Of a DNA stretch of 53,739 nucleotides, positions 1-10,492 are shown piece by piece. Source of the DNA: CAZFQG01 sp964520785 (lineage in GTDB: Bacteria > Planctomycetota > Planctomycetia > Pirellulales > Thermoguttaceae); NCBI GenBank assembly GCA_964520785.1, contig CAZFQG010000014.1, positions 1 through 53,739 of the forward strand. The letters are read 5' to 3'. The notes beneath the pieces were generated by a model that saw only the letters and a program-made list of their open reading frames with translations, was not told the origin of the DNA and did not search any database. Positions within the stretch are counted from its first letter, which is position 1. Each line of letters starts with the position of its first letter. Position numbers and translations under genes: made by a program.

Positions 1-693
1 CACAACGAAAAGAAGATTTTCGAGACCTTTCAACTGGCCGAGGAATGCGGAGTCAACGCGATCATCACCAACCCGATCTTATGCGAGGCCATGGAGAGCT
101 ACTGGAGGAATACCGGCGGCAAGATGAAGTTCATCTCCGACTGTGGTGGAAGCAATATGCTCGAAATGGCCCAAAAATCGATCGATTCCGGGGCGGTCGC
201 CTGTTACGTTCATGGCGGCGTGGCCGACACATGGGCGAAGGACGGCAAGTTTGACGAGTTCGCCAAGGTAATCGAACTCATCCGCGAGAACGGCATCCCG
301 GCCGGAATCGGCGGGCACCAACTGGAGACCGTCAAGGGGTGCGTCGAGGCGGGGCTCGATCCCGATTTCTGGATGAAGACCCTTCACAAGACGGATTACT
401 GGTCGGCCACCGAGGTCCGCGAGCACGACAACATCTGGAGTGAAACCCCGGAAGAGACGATCGCCTTCATGGAATCGCTGCCGCAACCGTGGATCGCCTT
501 CAAGACGATGGCCGCCGGAGCGATCCAACCACGAGAGGCTTTCTCCTATGCGTTTAGCGGCGGGGCCGACTTCATTTGCGTCGGCATGTACGACTTCCAG
601 ATCGTCGAAGATGTAAACATGGCCATGGAGGTTCTTGACAACGTCAAGGACCGTAAACGCCCCTGGCGAGCGGAGACGATCGAGATCGCATAG
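1..693 (+). CDS. TIM-barrel-like protein, C-terminal part (start lies outside the window)
   Basis: The reading frame is open from the first base and stops at 691-693, so only the last 230 residues are visible. The segment alternates hydrophobic strands with helices in a way that suggests a TIM barrel: it contains GVNAIITNP, KFISDCGG, ACYVHGGVADT, GIPAGIGGHQLETVKG and GGADFICVGMYDF. The terminal GADFICVGMYDFQI resembles the last beta strands of an aldolase or phosphate-binding barrel. I do not recognise the exact family and no catalytic residue can be assigned. The next gene starts 266 bp later on the same strand, and I see no terminator between them. Confidence 0.8.
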   Translation, partial: HNEKKIFETFQLAEECGVNAIITNPILCEAMESYWRNTGGKMKFISDCGGSNMLEMAQKSIDSGAVACYVHGGVADTWAKDGKFDEFAKVIELIRENGIPAGIGGHQLETVKGCVEAGLDPDFWMKTLHKTDYWSATEVREHDNIWSETPEETIAFMESLPQPWIAFKTMAAGAIQPREAFSYAFSGGADFICVGMYDFQIVEDVNMAMEVLDNVKDRKRPWRAETIEIA

Positions 694-959
694 AGGAAAA
701 CCTGATTCCGACGCCAGATAGTCCTCGAACGTGACGCTGAGGGGAATTCCCCCAATGCATCCTGAATCCCTCGTCGCGGAAGTACTGGACTTCCCCGGCG
801 TTTTCCCGCGGCACGGCACATGGCCGCCGGCCGTGTCGTACCGCAGGTTGCATTTCACGCGATCCGGTGTCATGATGAAGGCGTCGGTTTCGTGTCGCGC
901 GGCGCCGAACAGTTGTATTCGAGCAATCCAACCCGAACCCCCCGGTGGAGCATCGTCCC

Positions 960-2438
960 ATGAAGACCGTTTTCCCCCCGCCGTTTTTGGCCCTCGTGGT
1001 CCTCTGTGCCCCACTCTTCGCCGAGCCGGTCGATATCGGTTCGCGCCGAGAGTTGCTCGTGGACGACTTCCTCATCGATCACCGCGATGCTTCCGTCGAG
1101 TTGCGGCTGCATCATCCCGTGCCGCAAGAGGTGGCGATCGTCTTCGACGCGCCCTGGGAGGGGAACAACTGCTCCTACCACACGGTCATCCAGGAGGGCG
1201 AGCTGTACCGGATGTATTACCGCGGGTCGAATTTCGACGAAAAGATACAACACACTCATGAGCAGGTCGTCTGCTACGCCGAGAGCAAGGATGGAATCCA
1301 CTGGACGAAACCGGTGCTGGGACTGGTCGAGTTCGACGGTTCGAAAGAGAACAATATCATCTGGAAGGGCTACGGCTCGCACAATTTCGCCCCGTTCAAG
1401 GACGCCAATCCCAAGTGCCCTCCGGAGGAGCGCTACAAGGCCCTGGGGGGTGACGAAACCAAGGGGCTGATGGCCTACAAGTCGCCGGACGGAATCCACT
1501 GGTCTTATCTGCGCGACACTCCGGTGGTGACGGAGGGCTATTTCGACTCGCAAAACCTCGCCTTCTGGGACGTCAACCGCGAGCGGTACGTCGAATACCA
1601 CCGCGATTTCAAGAAGGAGGGCGCCGTTTCCGGCCGTGACATCATGACCGGGACCTCGGACGATTTCCGAAGCTGGACGAAGCCCCAATGGCTCGGCTAC
1701 GTGCCCCGGCGGACTACGCAGCTCTACACGAACCAGGTCACCCTCTACTACCGCGCTCCCCATCTCTACCTGGGCTTCCCAGCCAGATACGTCGCCGGAC
1801 GCGGGTGGTACTCCGGGCTGAACGAGCGAATTTCCCAGGCGGACATGCGCTGCGGGACCGACTACACCGACACCGGATTCATGACCAGCCGTGACGGGAC
1901 TCTGTTCCACGTCTGGCAGGAGGCGTTCGTCCGGCCGGGACCGGTTACCGACCGCTGGGTGTACGGCTTCGGCTATGCCGCGTGGGGCATGGTCGAGACG
2001 AAATCGGACATACCCGGCGCGCCAAACGAGATTTCGTTCTACATCCAGGACGTCGGCAACTGGTACGGCAAGGGGAATCAGATTCGCCGCTACACGCTCC
2101 GCCTCGACGGCTTCGTCTCCGCCCGCGCTCCCCTCTGTGGCGGCACGTTCACCACCAAGCCGCTGGTCTTCCAAGGGAATCGCCTCTTCCTGAACTACGC
2201 CACCTCCGTGAATGGGGGCGTCCAGGTCGAAATCCGCGACGCCGACGGCCGGCCCCTCCCCGGCTTCACCCTCGCCGACTGCCCCAGCGCGCTGGGGGAC
2301 GCGATCGAACGGCCCGTCGTCTGGAAAAACGGGGCCGACGTCGGCTCGCTTGCCGGAAAGCCGATCCGGCTGCACTTCGTGCTTGAGGACGCCGACGTGT
2401 TCGCCTTCCGTTTTGGTGAAGTGGGTAAGGAGGAATGA
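960..2438 (+). CDS. Secreted beta-propeller protein, glycoside hydrolase 32/43-like
   Basis: A 492-residue protein. The ATG at 960 is chosen because GGTGGAG lies about 9 bp upstream and the protein then begins with a clean signal peptide (MKTVFPPPFLALVVLCAPLFA); a GTG at 945 would only add five residues. The mature part has the repeated D-G-I-H-W pattern (SKDGIHWTKP, SPDGIHWSYL) and the SRDGTLFHVW motif typical of five-bladed sucrase/levanase-type propellers. I cannot place the catalytic acids, so hydrolase activity is not established. Planctomycetes carry many such secreted proteins, usually annotated hypothetical. The likely location is the periplasm or cell exterior. Confidence 0.8.
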   Translation: MKTVFPPPFLALVVLCAPLFAEPVDIGSRRELLVDDFLIDHRDASVELRLHHPVPQEVAIVFDAPWEGNNCSYHTVIQEGELYRMYYRGSNFDEKIQHTHEQVVCYAESKDGIHWTKPVLGLVEFDGSKENNIIWKGYGSHNFAPFKDANPKCPPEERYKALGGDETKGLMAYKSPDGIHWSYLRDTPVVTEGYFDSQNLAFWDVNRERYVEYHRDFKKEGAVSGRDIMTGTSDDFRSWTKPQWLGYVPRRTTQLYTNQVTLYYRAPHLYLGFPARYVAGRGWYSGLNERISQADMRCGTDYTDTGFMTSRDGTLFHVWQEAFVRPGPVTDRWVYGFGYAAWGMVETKSDIPGAPNEISFYIQDVGNWYGKGNQIRRYTLRLDGFVSARAPLCGGTFTTKPLVFQGNRLFLNYATSVNGGVQVEIRDADGRPLPGFTLADCPSALGDAIERPVVWKNGADVGSLAGKPIRLHFVLEDADVFAFRFGEVGKEE

Positions 2439-2540
2439 GTTCGCCGATAGAGCAGGGTACCGTCGGTCGCTGCCCTGAAGGAGCCGAGTCGTCCTATCGT
2501 GGACGCTGCACCCAATAGGGGGGCATTGCGGCGATTTCTC

Positions 2541-2570
2541 CTGACGTCTGGGCCGACATCGCGGTAGAAT
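2541..2570 (+). promoter_or_regulatory. Candidate sigma-70 promoter of the first DUF1559 gene
   Basis: CTGACG (2541-2546) and TAGAAT (2565-2570) are separated by 18 bp. They match 4/6 and 5/6 of the consensus. The predicted start near 2577 would give a leader of about 96 nt. The second DUF1559 gene has a promoter-like element at the same relative distance. This is a consensus match only. Confidence 0.4.
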
Positions 2571-2672
2571 CATCCGGAGTGGTTCGTCCACCTCCGGTGT
2601 TTCCGGGCTGGGCGTTTCGGACGGGATCGGCCGTTTTTTTGGAGGTTCAGGTCTCTCGAAGGGAGTACGCGG

Positions 2673-3608
2673 ATGCGAAGTCGGCGCGACGGTTCGTGGG
2701 GTTTTACACTCGTGGAGTTGTTGGTCGTCATCGCGATCATAGGAATACTGATCGCGCTGCTGCTGCCGGCCGTCCAGGCGGCGAGGGAGGCCGCTCGGAG
2801 GATGCAATGTTCGAGCAATCTGCACCAGTGGGGGATTGCGCTGCACAATTATCATTCCGCTTTCGGTTGTTTTCCGGCCGGTTCGTCGGTTGACTTGAGG
2901 GGGACGGAACGCGGAACCAGTATGTTCGTCGTCCTCTTCGCCTATCTGGAAGAGGAAGCGATCGACGAGGCATACCGTCCGTACCTGAATTCCCAGTGGA
3001 GGTGGATCGATTTCGTCAGCGTGCAGACGCAGATGCGAGAACTGCCGATTCCGGTCTGCAAATGTCCCAGTGTTTCCCGCTGGACCGAGTTTCCCAACCG
3101 CAAGGACTACTTCGGATGTACCGGCGGGTCCACGCCCAATCCGCCGAGGCACTGGCGCGGGCTCTCATTCATTGACGGCGTCTTCTACACGAACAGTTTT
3201 ACGAAGATCCGCGATATTTCCGACGGAACGGCGACTACGATGGCCATCGGCGAGAGCATCCATCCGCACCCGTGGGGGATGGGAGACGGGTACAATAACA
3301 TGAGCAAAGGGGGGCCGACAGCATGGTGGCACGGCGGGAACGTGACCAGCATGACCGGACAACCGAAAGACATCCAAAATAACGGCCGGCTGATACTCAA
3401 CACGTACTACCCCATGAATAGCGTTCACATGCCGATGTGGCCCGAGTTCGAAAACATGCCCCCTTTCGGAAGCGAACATCCCGGCGGGGCGCAGTTCGTC
3501 TTTTGTGACGGTCATACCGAATTCCTTAACGACACCATCGACATGTACGTCTACCGAGCCCTGTCGAGCAAGGCGGGTGGCGAAACCATTGCACTTCAAG
3601 GCAAGTAG
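2673..3608 (+). CDS. DUF1559 protein with prepilin-type N-terminus
   Basis: A 311-residue protein of the large planctomycete DUF1559 family. The N-terminus has the type IV pilin cleavage and methylation motif: G10/F11-T-L-V-E15, then a hydrophobic segment running into LLLPAVQAAREAARR and the NLHQWGIALHNYH region. The C-terminus has the family motif GGAQFVFCDGHTEF near residue 275. A start at 2673 is supported by AAGGGAG about 8 bp upstream. The family is presumed to form pseudopilin-like surface or periplasmic components; the function is unknown. It is followed 45 bp later by a small lipoprotein gene, the same pairing as at 46055/45583. Confidence 0.92.
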   Translation: MRSRRDGSWGFTLVELLVVIAIIGILIALLLPAVQAAREAARRMQCSSNLHQWGIALHNYHSAFGCFPAGSSVDLRGTERGTSMFVVLFAYLEEEAIDEAYRPYLNSQWRWIDFVSVQTQMRELPIPVCKCPSVSRWTEFPNRKDYFGCTGGSTPNPPRHWRGLSFIDGVFYTNSFTKIRDISDGTATTMAIGESIHPHPWGMGDGYNNMSKGGPTAWWHGGNVTSMTGQPKDIQNNGRLILNTYYPMNSVHMPMWPEFENMPPFGSEHPGGAQFVFCDGHTEFLNDTIDMYVYRALSSKAGGETIALQGK

Positions 3609-3653
3609 CGCCGTTTTGCCCGCGGTGACGTCACGCATTCAGGAGACCTTCCC

Positions 3654-4115
3654 ATGCCCCGCTTTCCGTTCCGAATATTCGCGTGCTTCGCCCTCGTTTC
3701 GACCCTTACCGCCTGCGGACCGACGCGTCCCGAGACGGCCCCCGTGACCGGCAAGGTAACCTTCCAGGGACGACCGGTTCCCGAGGGGACGATCACGTTC
3801 TATCCCGCGGAGGGACGGTCCGCCACGGCACGACTCCGGCCCGACGGCTCTTACACGCTCACGACGTTCGACGAAGGCGACGGGGCGATCGTCGGCTCGC
3901 ACGAAGTCACCATCGAAGCGGCCCGATTCGCCGGCCGGCCGCGAGCGACGAGCTTCGAGGAGGAGATCGCCAAGGCAAAAAGCGGCGGTCAGGCCCCGGC
4001 CGGCGCCGGCGGCCCCCAATGGATCGTCCCCGAACGATACGCCGTTCGCGGTACGTCCCCGCTGAAAGCCGAAGTCAAATCGGGCACGAACACGATCGAC
4101 TTCAGGCTACCGTAG
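3654..4115 (+). CDS. Carboxypeptidase-regulatory-like lipoprotein
   Basis: A 153-residue protein with a lipoprotein signal (lipobox L-T-A-C21). It then has a beta-sandwich domain of the type found in planctomycete transthyretin-like or carboxypeptidase-regulatory proteins: PVTGKVTFQGRPVPEGTITF, then DGSYTLTTF and GSHEVTIEA. The end, NTIDFRLP, matches the way the paralogue at 45583 ends (VIDFAL). It lies 45 bp after the DUF1559 gene and is probably co-transcribed. Such proteins are likely to be anchored in a membrane facing the periplasm. The function is unknown. Confidence 0.85.
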   Translation: MPRFPFRIFACFALVSTLTACGPTRPETAPVTGKVTFQGRPVPEGTITFYPAEGRSATARLRPDGSYTLTTFDEGDGAIVGSHEVTIEAARFAGRPRATSFEEEIAKAKSGGQAPAGAGGPQWIVPERYAVRGTSPLKAEVKSGTNTIDFRLP

Positions 4116-4302
4116 TACGTCCGGGAAAAACGGGGAACACGGGGCGACCGGGAAGGCATGTTTGGTGGTTGCGCGGTCGCGAGCCGGTCACGAACGGAGA
4201 AAGGTTGCCGAGGAAGAACCGGGAAACTGCTTCGACTGATATTCACCAGGTACCGCGGAAACTCGAACGGCCGCGTCGGGGCCGCATCGCCGCTTTCGCC
4301 GT

Positions 4303-5112
4303 CTATCCTCGGCCGGCGGCCTCGGGGGATGCATTCTCCTTTCGAAATCCCCAAATGCGCATTGCATTACCGCCGAGAACGGCGCGCCGATCGTCTTCCT
4401 CCAGGTTGAATGTCTCTCCGAGGAAGAGGCCCAAATTCTCGGCGAATGTCTCGGTATCGAGGAATTGGGGAAATCCACTCGCCCAAACTGCCCGGTCGGA
4501 ACCAACCTCCTGAAGAACATGGCCGACGCAGTGCCAGATATCTTCGTGTGGGAAGGGTCGAGCGGAAAAATGGTGGGCCGAAGAGAGACCAAAAACGACT
4601 CGCTCGCAACCGGCCAGACGGCGAACCGCCTCGGACCAACCGTGGGAAACCCGGCCGTCGATGGTCGGCCAGCCGAGGTGGGGAACATAGAGAGTAGTGT
4701 TCGGGTAATCCCGCGCTAGTCTCTCGAGAAACTTGACGTGGGGCGGAATCCCATCTTCCAGATGTAGGACGATCGTGCCGCCGAATCGATCCAGGATCGC
4801 GAGGTGTTCCGCTCCACTTTCAATCATGGGCCGGTTCATGCGCAGACCGATGAAGCGGATTCCGAGGGCCGTCGAGTCCAGTAGTCCGGTGAGATACTCC
4901 GCGGATTTCTCGCTCCGGGTTTCCAGCAACCCCGCCACCTTGAAGCGGTTCGGAGAACGGGCCGCGACGCCCGCCAGATACCGGTTATCGTATTCCCCCA
5001 TATGTTGGACCAGAAACGCCCCTTCCACGCCCGACGCGGCGGCATCTTTCTCCCATGCCTCGAACGGAAGGAATTTCCTTTGACCGCAATGGACGTACGC
5101 ATCAACTATCAT
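4303..5112 (-). CDS. Amidohydrolase-2-like protein with altered metal motifs
   Basis: A 269-residue TIM-barrel protein of the amidohydrolase_2 type. The ATG at 5112 is preceded by AGGAGG, which fixes the start. It overlaps the end of the exonuclease III gene by 11 bp, so the two are likely to be translationally coupled. Family landmarks are the N-terminal D4-A-Y-V-H8, GTIVLHLEDG, YVPHLGWP and the C-terminal GGNAMRIWGF. The usual D-x-H-x-H at the N-terminus reads D-A-Y-V-H, and the usual G-S-D-x-P reads A-S-G-F-P, so metal ligands appear to be missing. It may be non-catalytic or use another site. The substrate is unknown. Confidence 0.78.
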   Translation of the reverse strand: MIVDAYVHCGQRKFLPFEAWEKDAAASGVEGAFLVQHMGEYDNRYLAGVAARSPNRFKVAGLLETRSEKSAEYLTGLLDSTALGIRFIGLRMNRPMIESGAEHLAILDRFGGTIVLHLEDGIPPHVKFLERLARDYPNTTLYVPHLGWPTIDGRVSHGWSEAVRRLAGCERVVFGLSSAHHFSARPFPHEDIWHCVGHVLQEVGSDRAVWASGFPQFLDTETFAENLGLFLGETFNLEEDDRRAVLGGNAMRIWGFRKENASPEAAGRG

Positions 5113-5938
5113 GGGACTCGTAATCCTCCTCTCGATGAGCCAAGGAAGAAGAGATAGCCGGATCAGGCATCTCGAATTCCGCCACCACCGGAGCGTGGTC
5201 GGAGGGGGTACCTCCCTTGCCCTTCTTCCGCTCGTCGCGGTCGACGGAGGCGGCGGTGCATTTGTCCGCGACCGGCCGCGTCGCCAGGACGTAATCGATC
5301 CGCAGGCCGTCGTTTCGTGGAAAGCCCAGGTCACGGTAGTCCCACCAGGAGTAGACGCCCCCTTGGGGGTGTTTCTCGCGGAGAAGGTCGACCAGGCCCC
5401 AGTCGGACAACTTTCTCCACGCCTCGCGGGAAGCCTCATGGCAGAGCGTGCTCGGCGCCCACTCCTGGGGGTTCGCCACGTCGGCGTCGTCGCGGGCGAC
5501 GTTGAGATCGCCGCAGACGACGACGCGGTCGTCCGGCGAGAACCAGGCGCCGAGCCGGTCCCGCAGGCGGTCCATCCAGGCTAGTTTGTAGTCGTATTTC
5601 TCCGAGCCGACGGCCTGCCCGTTGGGAACGTACGCGCTGAGCACGTGCAACGTCCCGAACGTGGCCCGAATCAGCCGCGATTGGACGTCGTCATTTTCCA
5701 GCCCGGTGCGGACCTCGTCCGGCTCCCGGCGGCTTAAGACCGCCACGCCGTTGTACGTCTTCTGCCCCAACACGCTCGCGTGGTAGCCCGCCTCGCGAAG
5801 CGCGTCGAAGGGGAAGGCCTCGTCGGTGACCTTCAGTTCCTGCAGGCAGAGGATATCCGGCGCGGCCTTCTCCAACCACGCCAGGAGCCGCCCTTGCCGG
5901 GCACGGATGGAATTGACGTTCCAAGTGGCGATTTTCAT
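5102..5938 (-). CDS. xth: Exodeoxyribonuclease III (AP endonuclease)
   Basis: A 278-residue EEP-fold nuclease that cleaves DNA 5' of abasic sites and degrades 3' ends in base-excision repair. The start is the ATG at 5938 (MKIATWNVNSIRAR), with AAGGAG about 9 bp upstream; a longer frame exists but begins with unrelated residues. Visible motifs are WNVNS with catalytic N7, LQELK with metal-binding E34, GDLNVARDDADV, LRIDYVLA and the C-terminal GTPSDHAPVV with the catalytic D-H pair. The length fits the family. It is followed with an 11-bp overlap by the amidohydrolase-like gene and preceded by a DNA methyltransferase gene on the same strand. Confidence 0.95.
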   Translation of the reverse strand: MKIATWNVNSIRARQGRLLAWLEKAAPDILCLQELKVTDEAFPFDALREAGYHASVLGQKTYNGVAVLSRREPDEVRTGLENDDVQSRLIRATFGTLHVLSAYVPNGQAVGSEKYDYKLAWMDRLRDRLGAWFSPDDRVVVCGDLNVARDDADVANPQEWAPSTLCHEASREAWRKLSDWGLVDLLREKHPQGGVYSWWDYRDLGFPRNDGLRIDYVLATRPVADKCTAASVDRDERKKGKGGTPSDHAPVVAEFEMPDPAISSSLAHREEDYESHDS

Positions 5939-5963
5939 GGCCGGTTCACTCCTTGTTTTCGTT

Positions 5964-7550
5964 TCAGTCGGCTGCTCCCACGAGTTCCCCCGGAACGAGT
6001 TCATCGAAACTGAACATGTTACGAACGACGGAGTCGACGTTCTCGTCCGTCTCCATGTTAAGGAAACTCAAATCCAGAATGGTTGCGCCGATTTCTCCCA
6101 AAACCACAAGCGACGGAAAAGGCAGGCCGCGAATCTCCGTGGCGTTGATTTGGGTATTCCCGCTGATGATCCGGAAATACCGGTCGAATAACCGTGAATT
6201 GAATACCGCCGCGATACCGAAGACTTCCTCCTCGGTCAGTTCCCGCGTCTCATGATAGACGTAGTTGAGGTGGTTTTCGAGTCCGAGCCATTCGGTTTCG
6301 AAGCAACTACGTAGGAGACAGCCCGCCGTAAGCCGCCGCCGTTCCTCCTTGGAGCTGAATCGTTTGAGAACGACACAATTCCTCGTCTTGATGAGCAGTT
6401 TTAGCGAGGCATCGCAATGCGCGATAGACTCCGGCTTATTCCGTCGGCGCAGGGGCCATTGGACGGAAAACGGCCTCACATTGTGCGGCCACAAGAGAGG
6501 CACGCTTCCTGCACGCTTCGCCTCATCCACGAGGAATTCCGTTGCTCTGAAAGCGACGACGGGACCGGTTGAAATCCGCAACCCGGTTTCGGAAAACCGC
6601 GTCGGCAATCCTTCCACGGTCTTCAGTGCTCCGCGGTCTTCCTCCGAAACGGGGATCCGGATCGTCCATTGCCGATCGGATTTGTCGACGATCTCGCCGC
6701 CGCGGCAAACGGTTGAACCCGTTTCGGGTCCAAGCTCCTTCCCGACGCTGCTCGAAACCGTGATCCGTTCATCGTCCGTGGGATGTACACTCCATCGCGT
6801 AATGACGCTTTCCTGCAAGACATCCGCGTCCCGGAAGACCTCCGTACGGGATTCGAAAAGATGCAGATGCCGCAATGGCAGGCGGTCGAGAAGCCATTGA
6901 CGGAACGCCCGGAAATACAACCCGTTGCAGAAACTCCGGGGAGTGATCGCGAGGAGTTCTCCGTCACGCGTAAGCAGCACGGCCGCAAGTGCCATGAAGA
7001 AGGCGTACGCGTTCGGTTGCCCGTGAATAATGGAATCCAACAGCCTCGCGTGCGGTGATTCCTTTCGCACTTTGAAGTAAGGCGGATTCATAATGACGGT
7101 CGTGAAGCCGCCTCCTAATCCCGATTCGTCAAACAGGCAAGGCCCCGAGAATAGAGGAGCCGCCGCCGCGATGAAATCCTCCCGGTGGAGTTCGTAATCC
7201 ATCTCGTGCCCGGCTTGACGCAATTCTCTCTGGCATGTGCGAAGATTCTCCTCCAGCGGCGACCACAGCAACGGGTCCGTTTCGAAGACGGTGACGTTGA
7301 CCCGGCGCGGGGCCTTGAGTGACCGGATACGATCGCAGACCGCCGCGGTGAGAATGCCGAGTCCGGCGCCGGGGTCGAGAATCCGAATCTCTCGTGGAAA
7401 CGGGCCATGCAGACCCGCCATGTACCGCGCCACCTCCGGCGGAGTAAACACTTGTCCCCGACACTTGCGCTGCGCACGAGGAGTACCGCCGACATGCTCG
7501 ATTTGGGCATGTGCGATCCGGTCCAACAGACCCAACGTGATCGAATTCAT
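5964..7550 (-). CDS. Eco57I/TaqI-type adenine-specific DNA methyltransferase
   Basis: A 528-residue class-I SAM-dependent methyltransferase. Residues about 32-44 carry GQVFTPPEVARYM, about 57-68 the SAM-binding motif LDPGAGLGILT, and about 155-158 the catalytic motif N-P-P-Y of N6-adenine methylases. The C-terminal half resembles the target-recognition and TaqI-like C-terminal region (NHLNYVYHE, FNSRLFDRYFRIISGNTQINATEIRGLPFP). The start is uncertain: the ATG at 7550 was chosen, but a GTG at 7571 is possible and neither has a good ribosome site. No restriction endonuclease gene is adjacent, so it appears to be solitary. Its base composition looks slightly less GC-rich than its neighbours. Confidence 0.88.
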   Translation of the reverse strand: MNSITLGLLDRIAHAQIEHVGGTPRAQRKCRGQVFTPPEVARYMAGLHGPFPREIRILDPGAGLGILTAAVCDRIRSLKAPRRVNVTVFETDPLLWSPLEENLRTCQRELRQAGHEMDYELHREDFIAAAAPLFSGPCLFDESGLGGGFTTVIMNPPYFKVRKESPHARLLDSIIHGQPNAYAFFMALAAVLLTRDGELLAITPRSFCNGLYFRAFRQWLLDRLPLRHLHLFESRTEVFRDADVLQESVITRWSVHPTDDERITVSSSVGKELGPETGSTVCRGGEIVDKSDRQWTIRIPVSEEDRGALKTVEGLPTRFSETGLRISTGPVVAFRATEFLVDEAKRAGSVPLLWPHNVRPFSVQWPLRRRNKPESIAHCDASLKLLIKTRNCVVLKRFSSKEERRRLTAGCLLRSCFETEWLGLENHLNYVYHETRELTEEEVFGIAAVFNSRLFDRYFRIISGNTQINATEIRGLPFPSLVVLGEIGATILDLSFLNMETDENVDSVVRNMFSFDELVPGELVGAAD

Positions 7551-7612
7551 GGGCGATGTCTTTCGAAACACTCAATTCTCGGTGACGACTTCCCTTCGTC
7601 CACTACATTACA

Positions 7613-7634
7613 GGATACCGACGGCACGGTATCC
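7613..7634. repeat. Perfect 8-bp inverted repeat between hsp70 and the methyltransferase gene
   Basis: GGATACCG (7613-7620) and CGGTATCC (7627-7634) form a perfect stem with a 6-nt loop. It lies 14 bp past the hsp70 stop on the minus strand and 63 bp before the methyltransferase ATG. No T-run follows, so it is a weak terminator. It could be an operator for the methyltransferase gene. Confidence 0.45.
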
Positions 7635-7647
7635 ACGCAACTCCACG

Positions 7648-10464
<2,817 letters not shown>

Positions 10465-10492
10465 GGCGTCAAACGGCCGGTCGGCGGTTCCT

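Noticed and set aside
870..3152. Long minus-strand ORF of 760 codons
   Set aside because: Antisense of the beta-propeller and DUF1559 genes. It results from the GC-rich third-position pattern and shows no family motif.
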